A stretch of 64,000 nucleotides of DNA, taken from assembly GCF_963675165.1 (NCBI RefSeq), contig NC_087391.1, positions 3,770,646-3,834,645 of the forward strand. The letters run 5' to 3'. The notes under the pieces are model-generated. The model was not told the origin of the DNA, made no database searches, and worked only from the letters and a program-made list of their open reading frames with translations. Positions 12,440-24,828 of the stretch are shown piece after piece (position 1 is the first letter of the stretch; every line of letters begins with the position of its first letter). Source of the stretch: Halichondria panicea. Lineage: Eukaryota > Porifera > Demospongiae > Suberitida > Halichondriidae. A program made the position numbers and the translations under genes.

Positions 12440-14123
12440 TACCTATACTAGGATTGGCCAGTGGTTTGTGGATATGATAAATGAACTGTTGTAAAATTAC
12501 AGTGTGTACACGCCACAGCTTCCACAAGGGAGGTTAGTTGTGGGAAACTATATAGGGTTGATGATGCATTAGCAATGTGTTTGATGTTTAACAATAAGGT
12601 AAACACTTGTGCACATCGTCAAATCGAAATAATAATACCAGTTTAAAAACAAAGTAAATCCATATACCCATTAATTAGACACTAGTTGATAAGATCTACA
12701 TGGGAAGTACATGGGAAAAGTGCCTCAGAGCAGGTATACTATGGGACTTAGTATACCTGCAAATTTACTTAGTATACCTAGTATTCCGGTGTCAAGTAAT
12801 TGTATTGTAGTCAAGCGGTTTGCGCATGCGCACTAGTTATCTAGACACTGTTTTGTCGGTGTCTATATGGTATTTAGAAGCCCAAAGGCACTGATTTAGT
12901 ATCTCGAGCGTAGCGAGGGTACTAAAGTGGCTGAGGGATTCTAAATCACATGGACACCAGTGTCTATAGTACCCTGATTTATATTAGATGTCCATGCATT
13001 GTTAGTACCTATAATTATACTAGGAATGACTAGTGGTTCGTGGATATGCAGCACAGTGGTTAATTCTATCCCACGTGGCTATTTACAAACGAGTTGTTCG
13101 AGTCATCTGTTTCAGTAGATTCTCTCAGGTGCGGTCATAATGTATTGATTTCCAATGCACTTGAAACATGCACTCACAGGCTTATAGGTTAATTTTCTGA
13201 GGCTGTTGCCACATTTAGTGCATCTCTGACCTGATAAGTATTTGCACGATTACATCTAGAAAGTGAGTGCAAGTAGGTAATTAGTTACACTTCATTTAAC
13301 AACATTTAAATTCATATTTTAAAACATTGACCAGGAACTGGAACAAAAGAGTCCCAGTCCACTTCATCTACCTTATTGTTACTATTATAACTAATTTCAA
13401 ACTTGTAATTAATGTAAGTCTCAGCATGATCAGCAAGATAACGATATGCCAAAAGAGTTATTCCAGATCTATATAGCTACCAATCACTGTATGACTAAGC
13501 TGGCTAGTTGAATCAATTCTAGAAAAATAGTTAATTGAGTACAAAAAACCTGCAGTTGAGCATGCGCTTAGAATCAAGATGCAGCTTATAATTAAGTAAG
13601 CACTAATAATCCAATTTCTACAGTATTCTTTGAGCTTTAAATTCCACTTTGAAGTGGAGGTATACTGGTAGCAGTTTTAAGTTAAAGTGTATTTGTGTTG
13701 AGGTTGACCTTCATAAAGTTGTCATAACTTTGTCACACTTTGAAATTTAAAGTTTCATATAATATTGGATTCTTTGTTAAAAAGCTCTTCTATATCTATA
13801 TGCTGTAGAGCTGGTAAGTTCAACCTGCTAAAAGTTAGCATTTTCCATATAGAAATGTCCCAGGCATAACTTGTCCACCACATAAAGCATAGATGAAGCC
13901 ATAATTGACCACATGGTTGAACTCTACTTCATTCTATTGCTGGATCTCACCTAAATGGTTGTATCCAAATAGTGTGGTCTCAATACTTTACTATGACTAT
14001 ACTAAATACTTACCAGTAACTCTGACTACTAACAGGCACTCTCTAATGTATCTATATTCATAGCTCCTCTGGATTCTGTTACAGCTAATGCATCACTTGG
14101 TGGTCAACAGCCGTACTTTTGTG

Positions 14124-16320
14124 TGCATCTGCACAATGAAACCCTAGTGTATAATGCTCAATCACTGTCTGATCATGCAGTTGAAACATTGCATTGGCAG
14201 ATAAGCCCATTGAAAATAGTATTCCAATGTGTGCATTAAAACCTCTGGTAAAACTAGCAAAGCATTGTATTGGCGGATAAACCCTTTGAACATGGTGTTC
14301 CATTCCAAATCCTTTTATCTATATAATAATTTATTATTATATGTGATTTGCATGTACATAAGAAGTTTGTCATGTATATCCTGAAATTTAAGGAAGTACC
14401 CAATAGCTGGTAGCTAATGTACCATACTGAACAATGTACAACCTACACAGTTACTGTAGGAGTGTCAGGCTTCCCAGCTGTTGGTACATTCTTAATACAT
14501 TTCTGGCTAATGCATGACAGACTTGTGGCTCTGTATATGTACATACCATGCATGCATAATTAATCTGTATGCATCCTATAAAACGCAATAACACAATGTA
14601 TGCATCTATATGCAATAAAATCTCTGGTAAAACTAGCGAAGCGTTGCATTGGCGGATAAGCCCTTTGAACCCCTATATAGTATTCCAAATCCTTTCATCT
14701 ATATAATTGTATGTGAACTGCATGTACGTAGCTAGCCTCCTTCACCGGCCCTAAGTGAAGTGGGAAGTGCGGCCTGGGATCGAGGCTAGTACGTAGCCAG
14801 AAGTTTGTCATGTATATCCTGAAATTTAAGAAAGTACCCAACAGCTGGCAGCTAATGTACCACTGGATACTGAACAATGTACAACCTACACAGTTACTGT
14901 AGGAGTGTCAGGCTTCCCAGCTGTTGGTACATTCTTAAGGCTAATGCACAATTCCGCCGTCTTTAATTATATGACAGACTTGTGGCTTTGTATAATTATT
15001 TGTTGTCCAGTGAGTGGGCAGATCAAAGCAATTCAGTGCTCTGTATATATGGCATGTTGCATCACTATACCATAGCAACCATATATGCCTATATATAATA
15101 TATATACCTGTGCTGGGCAATAGCTAATACATATACTAACATTATTATTTACATTATTATTTTATTTACATACCAGATTATTTATAATTATATCCCGTTG
15201 CTACGTTGTTGCCAAGTGCAAAATGCAGCATAATGCACTGCTGAAAGTCATAATGCACTGACCGCAAAGTCATAATGCACTAACCACAAAACGCCCCTCT
15301 GGCGATTAGACAGACAATTAAATTAAAATTAAATTAATACGCATGAGTATCAAAGTATGTCCAGCCATGCAGGAATGAATGTTCAGCACTGCTGGAGTTT
15401 CTTCTTGCAACCATGCAGGTTTTAAAATTGTCCAAGATTCATTTTGTGGAAGATTCTGTGTTCCTAGATTGACCTAGTCCTCGACCTCGTGATGCATGTC
15501 AATTCTGCTTCACCGTAGCACTAGAAGTGGCTCTTTTTGCTGAGGGCATGAGCTGTTTTGCAGCAGTATAGAAGTGAGCTTTCTTGGCTTGGTTATGAGG
15601 CCGAGCGTTGACCAGCAGCTAATACATGTATTCACTGAGTAGTGGGGTGGGGCTCTTTCTTTGCAGCAGTAAGTGGGGCGGGGCTGTTTTGCAACACCAG
15701 AAGTAGGTTGGGGCTGTTTTGCAGATTTCAGTTGGAACTCCAACAATTTTGTGTCAAGCCATTTGTCGGTCATGCCAATCTTATACGCTGCAGATACTGG
15801 CGTCTAGAAGAGAGAAGAGATGGAGCTGTGTCTAGAGTTGTCTCTGTCTTTTTTTTGTGCTGTTTATATTGTGTTACTAGGACAGTGTTATGTTGCTATG
15901 CCCTCGGGATATAAACTAGTTATAACACGTGCACTCGGGCTGCATGGCATATATTGCACTCAGCCCTCGGGGCTGGCGCCCTCATGCTTCAGTGCAATAT
16001 ATTCCATACATCCCTCGTGCCCGTGTTATAACTATAACTTCATCTGCATGCATCCTATAAAACACAATGTGTGCATCTACGCAATGAAACCTCTGGTAAA
16101 ACAATAGTGATTCCAGAAGCATTCCATTGGCGGATATGCCCTTTGAACATTATATCCTTTGATCTATGTATATGTACATAGCCAGAAGTTTGTCATACAT
16201 GTATATCCTGAAATTTAAGAAAGCTTGCAGCTCGATACTGTGTTACCATACTGAACAATGACAACTTACACAGTAGGAGTGTCAGGCTACTTAATTCCCT
16301 TCAGGCTAATGCATAACAGA
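14124..16320. repeat. Three diverged direct copies of a ~400-bp unit
   Basis: Copies at about 14,124-14,560, 14,575-14,960 and 16,040-16,320 share 'ctctggtaaaac', 'attggcggataagccc', 'gaagtttgtcatgta' and 'gtaggagtgtcaggct' in the same order. Between the second and third lies unrelated material, including an inverted repeat at about 15,915-16,045 around 'ataactagttataacacg'. No gene is seen. Confidence 0.75.
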
Positions 16321-16797
16321 TTTGTGGCTCCGTATAATTTTATAGATTATGTATAATTCATCTGCATTGTATAAAACAACATGTGTACATGGCTTCCAAA
16401 GTTCTGTTCACTTGCAGAGAACAGTAGCTATCCAGCTAAGCCAAAAGACTGCAAACCATTTTAGCACTATACTAGTAGTAAGTGATCCTAAAAATACCCA
16501 GTGAAACTAGAAACTGAGTAGCATAGTCATACTAGAAGCAATGAAGCAATGAGCCAAAACTTAGATTAGTCACAAACTTCGAGTTGTTGCTGCACTTGCC
16601 TTTGTTTTGTGTTTAGCAGGTATAGCAATCATATAGTGTTAAACTACTATGACTCATAAACGGCTGGGATCGAGGCTATGGCTGAGGTTGACCACTAATT
16701 GACCTAGGAAACACCATGCATGACTTTAAAGTACAGGTTCCAAGAATCCTAGCCTTTAGAAAGTGTATATTTCCTTCAAGGAAATAGTAATTCGTGT

Positions 16798-16892
16798 CTT
16801 AACACAGTACACATTCCATGAACCCTTAACACAGTATATACACATTCCATGTACACATTCCATGAACCCTTAACACAACACATTCCATGAAC
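16798..16892 (+). promoter_or_regulatory. Promoter-proximal tandem repeat with four CATTCCA sites
   Basis: Upstream of the LOX1 ATG, a 15-30 bp unit containing 'acacattccatgaaccc' recurs so that CATTCCA appears four times. CATTCC(A/T) is the known MCAT site bound by TEAD-family factors; use here is inference. A near-palindrome 'tttccttcaaggaaa' lies just upstream. LOX2 has only two copies of the unit at 30,083-30,130. Confidence 0.45.
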
Positions 16893-19114
16893 GAGTATGG
16901 GTTCTGGTCTTTGAGCATAAATGCAATGGATTTTTCTGCTTATTAGTTGTTTTTGCATGCAGCTCTTTCACAGTGAGCAAGAAGAAACTTTCCAAAGAAA
17001 TGGCCGAGGTCTATGAAGTTCAAAAGGTGTCAGCGACTATCCAGAAGCGAGAGAGTGAAGGCTATGGTGAAGCTGTTGATGGAGAAGAAGTAGTCACTGT
17101 CGCTTATTTTGAGCAATCATTATCAATGCAAAGTCAGTGTGCATGATTAAATTTACATGCGTATATAGCTGGTTGTAATTACTCCAGCACAGTAGTATGC
17201 AGCTGGTTGTAATTACTCCCGCACAGTAATTATTTCAAACAGATAACTTGATGATTGACTTTTCCTTTTTTTCCCCTATTCCAGGTGGAAAGTACTACTA
17301 TGGTGTACAAATTGTTACTGGCAAGCAACTGGATGCTGGAACTATATACTGGTGATTCCTATGTGATACTGGTGGGAGACAAGGGGAAGACTGAAAAACT
17401 ATCACTTCGAGGCTGGTTTGATTATCAAGTAGGGGAAAATTCATTGAGCAACCTGACAATTGTAACTGATGATGACTTGGGTAAAGTGCTGGTTGTGGTT
17501 GTCGGTTGTGACACTGGTTGGTTTGAAGATCACTGGTATGTGAGCTTTGTCACTGTAGTCAACTTACAGCTACAGGAAGTTGACGAATTTCCCTGCTACC
17601 ACTGGATTGACGGGGACAGCCACGTCACCATTACTGCGACTACCAGTAAGTTTATTGTTGTTTTTACTAAGAGTCTAAGTAGGAAAATCGTTAATATAAC
17701 TGCTTTCGTTGTAGCTACAAAAAGGGATGTTGCTGGGAACAACATTTTGCTTCAACAGAGAGCTAGGCAGCTGGTACAGCGCCGAGATGTCTATAGGTGG
17801 AGTAAAGATGAGATTAGTGGCCTTCCATCTGGAATCGATGACACTGTTGCGAAGCTACCTGCTGATGAGGAATTTCGAACCGTCAAAAGTATCAATTTTA
17901 CTACTGATGCTGTGAAAAGTATGGGCAGCCTAAAGATCGCAGGCCTCTTTGTCGATTGTGATGATCTCCATGGCTATGAGGTACTTGCACGAAACTTGGG
18001 AGGAGAGAGGCAGCTCTATGAGGCTGGGCGTTGGACATCGGATGTGGAATTTGGACGACAAATGATGAATGGAGTCAATCCAATTTTCATCGAGAAGTGC
18101 AGAGCTGTTCCACCCAATTTCCAAGTGACCAACGAAATGGTTCAGCCATTTATGAGCCTTTCTCTTGAAGAAGAAATGAAGGTGTGTGAGTTCAAATTAA
18201 GTGACCAATAGATATAGTTAAACCCGAGGCGGCGCGTGGGTGGCCACAGGTTATAGTAGTCCGTTGGTTGTTTATTTTCTGAGTCTGATCACCTAGCTGG
18301 CATAGCACTGCATTTACAGCATAATTTATTATAGATAGCCTCGTTATTAGTGTTAATGGTGGCGGATTTTAATATTATAGCTTGTCAAAGAAACTAACTT
18401 GCACGTTGGCGCAGGGACATGCGGCTTTTATAAGGTATACTTATTATGATTGTGGTTTGTTGTCTTGGAAGCTTCTTTGCTGACTCTGTTGTAGTTCTAG
18501 CCCCAAAACCAGAGGAGGTTGGACACGCGTCATAATTATTTTGTCAGTATGTCAAGGGACAATTCGAATTTTTTCTTCAGTCCCTCATAGCTCACAACCT
18601 ACAGTGCAGTGCGTACAGTCTAGAGAGTAGATTATCACGCATTTGTAAATATAGTTGTACTTAAGATTGGAGCTTGTGTAGATTCAATAAGCTACAACAT
18701 AATTATACGTGTTCAAAAATTTCCCACAAAATTATTTAAGTGAAAACGGGGTGATCGTGAATGCGTAAAGTGTTTCTAGACAAGTTTTTTGTTACCAAAA
18801 AGCTTACTCAGTGTATCTTAGCCATTAGAATTAGTACTTAACCGAAAAAGCAGCAATTTTAAACACTTTAGAGGATGTGTATAGCATGCATCTTTGAATT
18901 TCATGAGATAGCCAAACTATTATAAATATTGTGACCAAGTCGCAGACCTTAGCCGAAAACTGTTAATCTCTTTTCACTCTAACTTTAAAAATCTTTTTTC
19001 ACTCTAACTGATTACCCACTGTAACAATTTGCTGTTCTATTAATCACCACAAACCCACCACGTCAACAGCCGAAGGTTAGCACTTCAGTGCTCTAGTTCA
19101 TAACTATAGTAATT

Positions 19115-19333
19115 ACTGTATAGCTAGTAATTTCCGGTGGACAAAATATTCGTGGTTTTCGTGGTTGGAGCTCTGACCACAAATATTTTACCCACAAATG
19201 AAGCGACCTTGCCTACCTTTACCTGCAGTGCAAGCAGCAATCAAGAAAATATTATCCACGAAGTGACTAAATAATTATTACTCAACCACGAATGTTTTGC
19301 CCCCAAAAATTACCGGCTATACGGTATATTTTA
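19115..19333. mobile_element. Small MITE in LOX1 intron 3
   Basis: The ends 'tactgtatagctagtaatt' and 'ccggctatacggta' are inverted versions of each other. It belongs to the abundant family with termini 'taccgtatagcgggtaa'. The same insertion is present in LOX2 (32,310-32,520), so it predates the duplication. Confidence 0.75.
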
Positions 19334-20709
19334 CTTAGCCACTGAAGTTGGTATATAGTGCACCACTGTTGCCCCTTTTGCTTACTCTATATTTGTTATT
19401 TCTTACCCACAGGCTGGTCACATTTACATCTGTGACATGAAAATCATGGACGGGCTCAAGTCAAGAGATGGATATTTCAATGTTGCCCCGATCTGTCTGC
19501 TCCATGTGAACAAGACCAAGCAACTGGTCCCCATTGCTATCCAGCTGAAGCAAGGCAAAAGGGAAGAAGAAATGACAGATAATCCGATTTTCCTGCCCAG
19601 TGACAGCTGGATCGATTGGCTCCTGGCTAAAATTTACTATCAGAGTGCACACAGCCAGGTAAGATTTTGAGTGGTTAAAATGTTTTTTCCATTTTCTGTG
19701 CATGTATATACATGTGCAGATTCATCAAGCCTTCACTCACTACACTTCTTGCCACGCTACCATGGAAGCGTATGCTATGGGAACTCAACGTAATCTCCCA
19801 GATCCTCATCCTATTTTCAAGCTGCTTGTACCACACCTTCGCTACACCGTGGCTATCAATTCTCGTGCTCGAGCATCTCTCATCAATCCTGGAGGAGTCA
19901 TTGACCAATTTTTTGGCATTGGTGGGGAAGGATTAGTTGAGGCATGGAAGAGATGTGGAGCAACCTACAATGTTCACACCAGCAACATCAAGCGCTTGGC
20001 CAAGGAGCGAGGGGTAGACAATGCCGAGCAGCTGCCTGGCTACTACTATCGAGACGATGGGATCAAAGTGTGGGATGCTCTGGAGAGCTATGCTAGCGAT
20101 ATCATCAACGAGTTCTACCAGACAGACGAAGATGTTGTGAAAGACGAGGAGCTGCAATCATGGGCAGAAGACATTCACACCAATGGCTTCCCAGCATACC
20201 GTGATGCTCCTGTCGGACATGGCTTCCCCGATAAAATGAGTTCCAAGAAAGAGTTGAAGCTCTACTGCACTCTGATTACGCATCTGTTAACTTCATGCAG
20301 TATTACTACTACCGATTCGTACCAAATGCTCCATTTGGTGTTCGCCGACCACCACCTTCCAAGAAAGGCATTGCAGATTATCAGTTCCTCCTAAACACTG
20401 TACCAGAGGAAGAAACAGCCATAAAATGTGTTGGCACAACTCATCTTCTCTCTCAGTACAGCCAAAATGAGGTATGCCCTATATTGCTATAATTATAGAG
20501 TAGCTATATATATACCTTATTAATCCGAGGTGCGTAAGCAGCCACGGGGTATATAGTATATATAGTCAGGGTATGTATATGTCAGTCTGTGCATGTGTGT
20601 GTCAGTTTTGTCTATTCATTATTTTGAGTCTGCTCACCTAGATATCCAAGTGTTGCGTTTACAGTGTATGGTAACATTAACAAGTTTTTAAGTAGCATAT
20701 TTTCATATG

Positions 20710-21263
20710 TACTGTATAGCGCGAAATTTTCAAGGGTTTAATTTTTCGCTGTTTTCGTGGGTTAGCAATCTTCATACAGTAGAACCTCGATTATCCGGAC
20801 ACCTTGGTTCCAGAAGGAGGCTGGATAAGTGAATATGCCGGATAATCGAATAGATAAACCACGCCTTGATCCACCCACTTTATAGATAAACCACGCCTTG
20901 ATCCACCCACTTTATTGATAAACAGCAGTGCCCATGGTTGTCTGCGCATGCGCAGAAGATAAGCAGGCATGTCTCCATGGTAACAGCTGCAACGCGCATG
21001 CGCATTTGAGGGACACGCCCATTTTCTGAATTATTTAAAAAGAAAACTGCCAAGCCGGATAATCGAGGTTCCGGATAATGGAGGGCCGGATAATCGAGGT
21101 TCTACTGTATTTACACGAAAATTGTTAGAATTGGTGTGATGACCTGGGAATGTTTCTGGTAAGCATGCAGTCAACCCAAGACATTTATTCAACAAAATAC
21201 TTTTAGAGGCCATTCCAGGAATTTAAGTACCTAGAACATTTTTAATTTCACGCTATACGGTAT
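20710..21263. mobile_element. MITE interrupted by a Tigger-like MITE (LOX1 intron 5)
   Basis: The outer element has ends 'tactgtatagcgcgaaatt' and 'atttcacgctatacggta'. A Tigger-like element, 20777-21107, with ends 'cagtagaacctcgatta' and complement is inserted into it. LOX2 lacks the whole insert at the matching point (near 33,893), so both events are younger than the LOX1-LOX2 split or were lost from LOX2. Confidence 0.8.
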
Positions 21264-21548
21264 CTAGTTGTCGAAGAAGCAAATGCGCACTATACAACCA
21301 CATAGGGCCCTTTTTGGTTTTCCATGCAAAGACTCCAGGCTTCCTTACTGACTCTATTGTGATCCTATAGTGCCAGTCCATGACCTACCACTGCAATAAT
21401 ATCAAGAGTGCATGAGTGTTTAACTATCAATGTTAAGATGCAGGTTGCGAAATTCAGAGACCTAAAATCTAACTGTCGATCAACTTGCATTCATATATAA
21501 GATTGCACTTCTACACTATCACATATAATAGTATATACATGCCATAAC

Positions 21549-22543
21549 CAGAGATACAAAAGAAAGGGGATTGGAAACGACCGCCCACGCCCTATGTAAA
21601 AGGACTGACATCCAGTGAAGCACTCCGTGTAATTATTGCGCTCGCAAATAATTACATGGAGGACTGCGCTACGGTTTTGTATCCCTGGTTTCTAGCTCTC
21701 CTATCCACTAGAGATCACTCAGGGCCTGGGAGATACTTGAGAGAAGTAAGCTTATACCACTGACAAGCTCTAAGTCCGTTGTCTTTACTCTGTTTCCAAT
21801 TTTTTTGAGTTTAGCTTGAATTGCTCTATGTCAACTTTTCTCTGTCCCTCCTGTGAAGTCAAAACAGCAAAGGACATTGCTTGACTTGGTTATTATGTAT
21901 CTAAGTGCTACATAGAATGGCTTCATGCTATAAATAAGCTGTACTGTTCATAAACGTTAAATAAACGTTCTTATACCACTGACAAGCTCTAAGTCCGTTG
22001 TCTTTACTCTGTTTCCAATTTTTTTGAGTTTAGCTTGAATTGCTCTATGTCAACTTTTCTCTGTCCCTCCTGTGAAGTCAAAACAGCAAAGGACATTGCT
22101 TGACTTGGTTATTATGTATCTAAGTGCTACATAGAATGGCTTCATGCTATAAATAAGCTGTACTGTTCATAAACGTTTGCAGTATAGTCCTTCAAACTGC
22201 TTTAGAATACTTTTAGACACACCACGGGCCTGTCCCTCCTACGACTTCATAGTAAAGGCTATTTCTTCTTGCATAGCATTTATTTGTCTAGTAATAGTGG
22301 CTGCATGGCTTAGTCGACTTTTTAGAGCTAAATTCTCTTTACTTTTTAGAAAAATCAACATTAAAAATGATCAATTTCACTGTTTCTATGTACAGCACAT
22401 TGTAGAGCAGTCAAGACAGGTAATGAGCATGCTGACTATAAATATAATCCTTTGTAGTTTTAGCCACGCCCTATAACGCGGAATGCTTCACGCAAAAATT
22501 TTGTAAAAATTTCGTTTCCAATCCCCTTTCTTTTGCATCTCTG
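21549..22543. mobile_element. 995-bp non-autonomous DNA transposon (LOX1 intron 5)
   Basis: The ends are about 30-bp inverted repeats beginning 'cagagatacaaaagaaag'. The empty site survives in LOX2: 'atgccataacagtac' at about 33,991. In LOX1 the element is flanked by 'ccataac' on both sides, a 7-bp duplication (8 bp if one terminal base is assigned to the target), so hAT is possible but not certain. The interior holds a 219-bp unit repeated twice, starting at 21751 and 21970. No transposase is seen. Confidence 0.9.
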
Positions 22544-23093
22544 CCATAACAGTACACTCTGTACTTTTTTCTGTCACAGAAGTTCCTTGGGGATTTTAAG
22601 CTGATGTTCTCAGAGAAAAAAGCCAGAACAAGCCTAGAAAACCTCAAGGCAGCTCTGACGAAGGTCTCCAAAAGCATTAATACGCGGAACGAAGGCTTGC
22701 CTAGTAATATGGAGTACACTGCAATGTTGCCTGAAAAGATCCCAAACAGTATTACTATTTGAGACTTGATTTACCGTTATATTAGTGACTGAAACTTACA
22801 TGTATAGTAATACAATTAGATCTATAGTTACTTAATTAGAATGCTGTGTGCATTGGTTTATATTTTTGACTGTGATAGAATCTGATGTTTGACTCATTAC
22901 ATATATACTACCTAGACTCTAGAGTTCAGTATAAAGCATGCATGGGAGCAAAACTGGAAAAAGTATAATCATGCACTTATCACAATCAGGAGTATAATTA
23001 TGCATGGATGTGAATGATGATTATTTGCCAATATCTTTACAAACCCACTATTATTTTAGTCCATACTACTTGTTTACCAGGTTCACACATCAG

Positions 23094-23101
23094 TGACGTC
23101 A
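23094..23101. promoter_or_regulatory. CRE-like palindrome TGACGTCA
   Basis: A perfect TGACGTCA lies about 330 bp after the LOX1 stop and again after LOX2 at 34543-34550. This is the consensus site of CREB/ATF factors. Whether it works here is unknown. Confidence 0.3.
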
Positions 23102-23227
23102 CACTATGTAGAGAATTATACCAATAGTGCATAAGAAGAGAAGAGTGTCAAACTACTGATACTTCTACACAAACACTGTGCACAAGTAACATGCATGACT
23201 CGCACGTGATAAAGTATTGTAAATTTA

Positions 23228-23335
23228 CTAAGCCCCGTTTACACCAGGCCTTTAATCCTGGTTGGAATCCGGATTAAACCTAACCGCGTTCGTGTAAACG
23301 GCCTTATCCGGGTTGTAATCCGGATTAGCCAACCC
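23228..23335. repeat. Small inverted-repeat element
   Basis: The element contains 'ccgtttacac' and its complement 'gtgtaaacgg', with 'aatccggatta' twice. An identical copy sits at 34,685-34,795 in unit B. It borders the inverted LOX fragment in both units. Confidence 0.6.
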
Positions 23336-23451
23336 ACTTCTGGAGGTGGTGCAGATTGTGTCAGAAGTGGTTTAGCTGTGAGTAAGCACAAAGAGCTAAT
23401 TCTGAGGTACGTGTTATACATGTTCGTAGTAATAACAAACAATAAACTTAC

Positions 23452-24123
23452 TGGTAGTCGCAGTAATGGTGACGTGGCTGTCTCCATCAATCCAATGGTA
23501 GCAGGGAAATTGGTCGACTTCCTGCAGCTGTAAGTCGACTACAGTGACAAAGCTCACATACCAGTGATCTTCAAACCAACCGGAGTCACAACCGACCACC
23601 ACTACCAGCACTTTGCCCAAGTCATCATCAGTTACAATTGCATGCCAGGTTGTTAAATGAATTTTCCCTTACTTGAAAATCAAACCAGCGTCGCAGTGAT
23701 CGTTTTTCTGTCTTTCCTTTGTCTCCCACCAGCATGACATAGTAGTTCCAGCGTCCAGTTGCTTTCGTAACAATTTGTACACCATAGTAGTACTTTCCAT
23801 CTGGAATCAGAGAAACACGGAAAGTTAATCATCAAGTTGTCAGTTTGAAATACTTAGCTGCTCTATTACTGTACAAGAGTATAAGTACCGAAAAACCATG
23901 CAGCTATCATTATAATACTATATGCATGCATGGTTGCATGTACCATAGTATCTATTGTACATTGTAATCTATATGTAAATCATGCACACTGACCTTGCTT
24001 CAATAATGAATGCTCAAAATAAGCGACAGTGACTACTTCTCCATCAACAGCTTCACCATAGCCTTCACTCTCTCGCTTCGGGATAGTAGATGACACCTTT
24101 TAAACTTCATAGACATCGGCCAT
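23452..24123 (-). pseudogene. Inverted LOX fragment, exons 1 and 2 (unit A)
   Basis: On the minus strand, exon 1 (24123 down to 23994) and exon 2 (23800 down to 23452) of a lipoxygenase are recognisable, ending at the exon 2 donor. Exon 1 starts ATGGCCGAT as in LOX3, then has CAA changed to TAA at codon 8. Exon 2 is 349 bp instead of 357, with several small insertions and deletions. Diagnostic bases such as GACTCCGG and the exon start ATGGAAAG match LOX3 rather than LOX1 or LOX2. Further minus-strand sequence (24,150-24,500) matches the region upstream of LOX genes at 29,520-29,720 and 42,100-42,310, so the inversion carried 5' flank too. It is a dead, truncated copy. Confidence 0.88.
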
Positions 24124-24828
24124 TTCCTGGAAAGTTTCCTGCTCACAATAAACGAGCTGCATGTAGAGGTTGGTAGATTATGCTTGTGATATTACCTATG
24201 ATGCTATTCTTTTATGCTCGAGTTAACAGCCTATTAAATTGCTTTTCAAATCGCCTATTATTCCCACATTATTCCTCCAAAGCACAACATAGACCCCATG
24301 TCATCGCACAAGTAACATCAAACTATAAATAATGGTCACATGACACTATAATATAAAATGCCAAGGAGATAATCACATGCCTACAAATGTTATGATTCGT
24401 ACTGACCTGCATTTCCAAAACCTGCCTATTATTATTCTCATAATTGTTATAAAGGTGCCTATTATGCCAGCATAATCTATACCAACCCCTAGCTGCATGC
24501 CGGTGAATACAACAACAAAAATCCACTGCATTTTATTCTCAGTGACTTGTAAAGCCGGAAAATATACCCACACACACTCCTGCAGTGCATATATAGTATG
24601 ACTGTGCAATTAGACGACAGACTGTCGTCTGTGTTGTCTAATTGAAGAATAACAAACAATTGTAATTATGCCAGTATAGATCTACACGTTAAATCTATGT
24701 ATGAACCGTATAGGAGTGTGTGCATGGGTATATATATATTATTGTCCAGTTTTATTACTGGTCACTGAGAATAAAGAACTACAAACAATCACATAATTAT
24801 AGCAACTACAGTATACATTTGTGCTTAG

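Larger units (their letters stand above)
6703..16659. other. Gene-poor region built of repeats
   Basis: Apart from the TIMM9 3' UTR at the left, no exon, tRNA or rRNA is recognised in this 10-kb stretch. It contains several MITEs and local repeats (listed separately), an A-tract at about 9,005-9,027, and a pair of inverted dispersed copies at 10,800-11,060 and 13,680-13,930 sharing 'tgtccaccacataaagca' in reverse. The longest open frames are under 100 codons and lie inside repeats. Confidence 0.65.
17000..22762 (+). pseudogene. LOX1: lipoxygenase pseudogene, recently disabled
   Basis: The six exons match LOX2 exon for exon: 17000-17132, 17285-17645, 17715-18181, 19413-19658, 19720-20471 and 22580-22762. 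Splice sites are conserved. Two lesions break it. Exon 2 is 361 bp rather than 357 because four bases are inserted near 17344 (LOX2 'ggaactactggtg'; here 'ggaactatatactggtg'), shifting the frame inside the PLAT domain and meeting a stop at once. Exon 5 is 752 bp rather than 774 because 22 bp are missing near 20276; this removes the GSAQH stretch with an iron-ligand histidine and shifts frame again. All other exons are open. The intron before exon 6 gained two transposon insertions absent from LOX2. Assembly error is the main alternative explanation. Confidence 0.9.

Noticed and set aside
17255-18211. A 318-codon open frame that looks like a gene start in LOX1
   Set aside because: Its first part reads the intron and the wrong frame of exon 2; it only joins the true frame after the 4-bp insertion and then runs through the short intron. 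It is a product of the lesion, not a separate gene.
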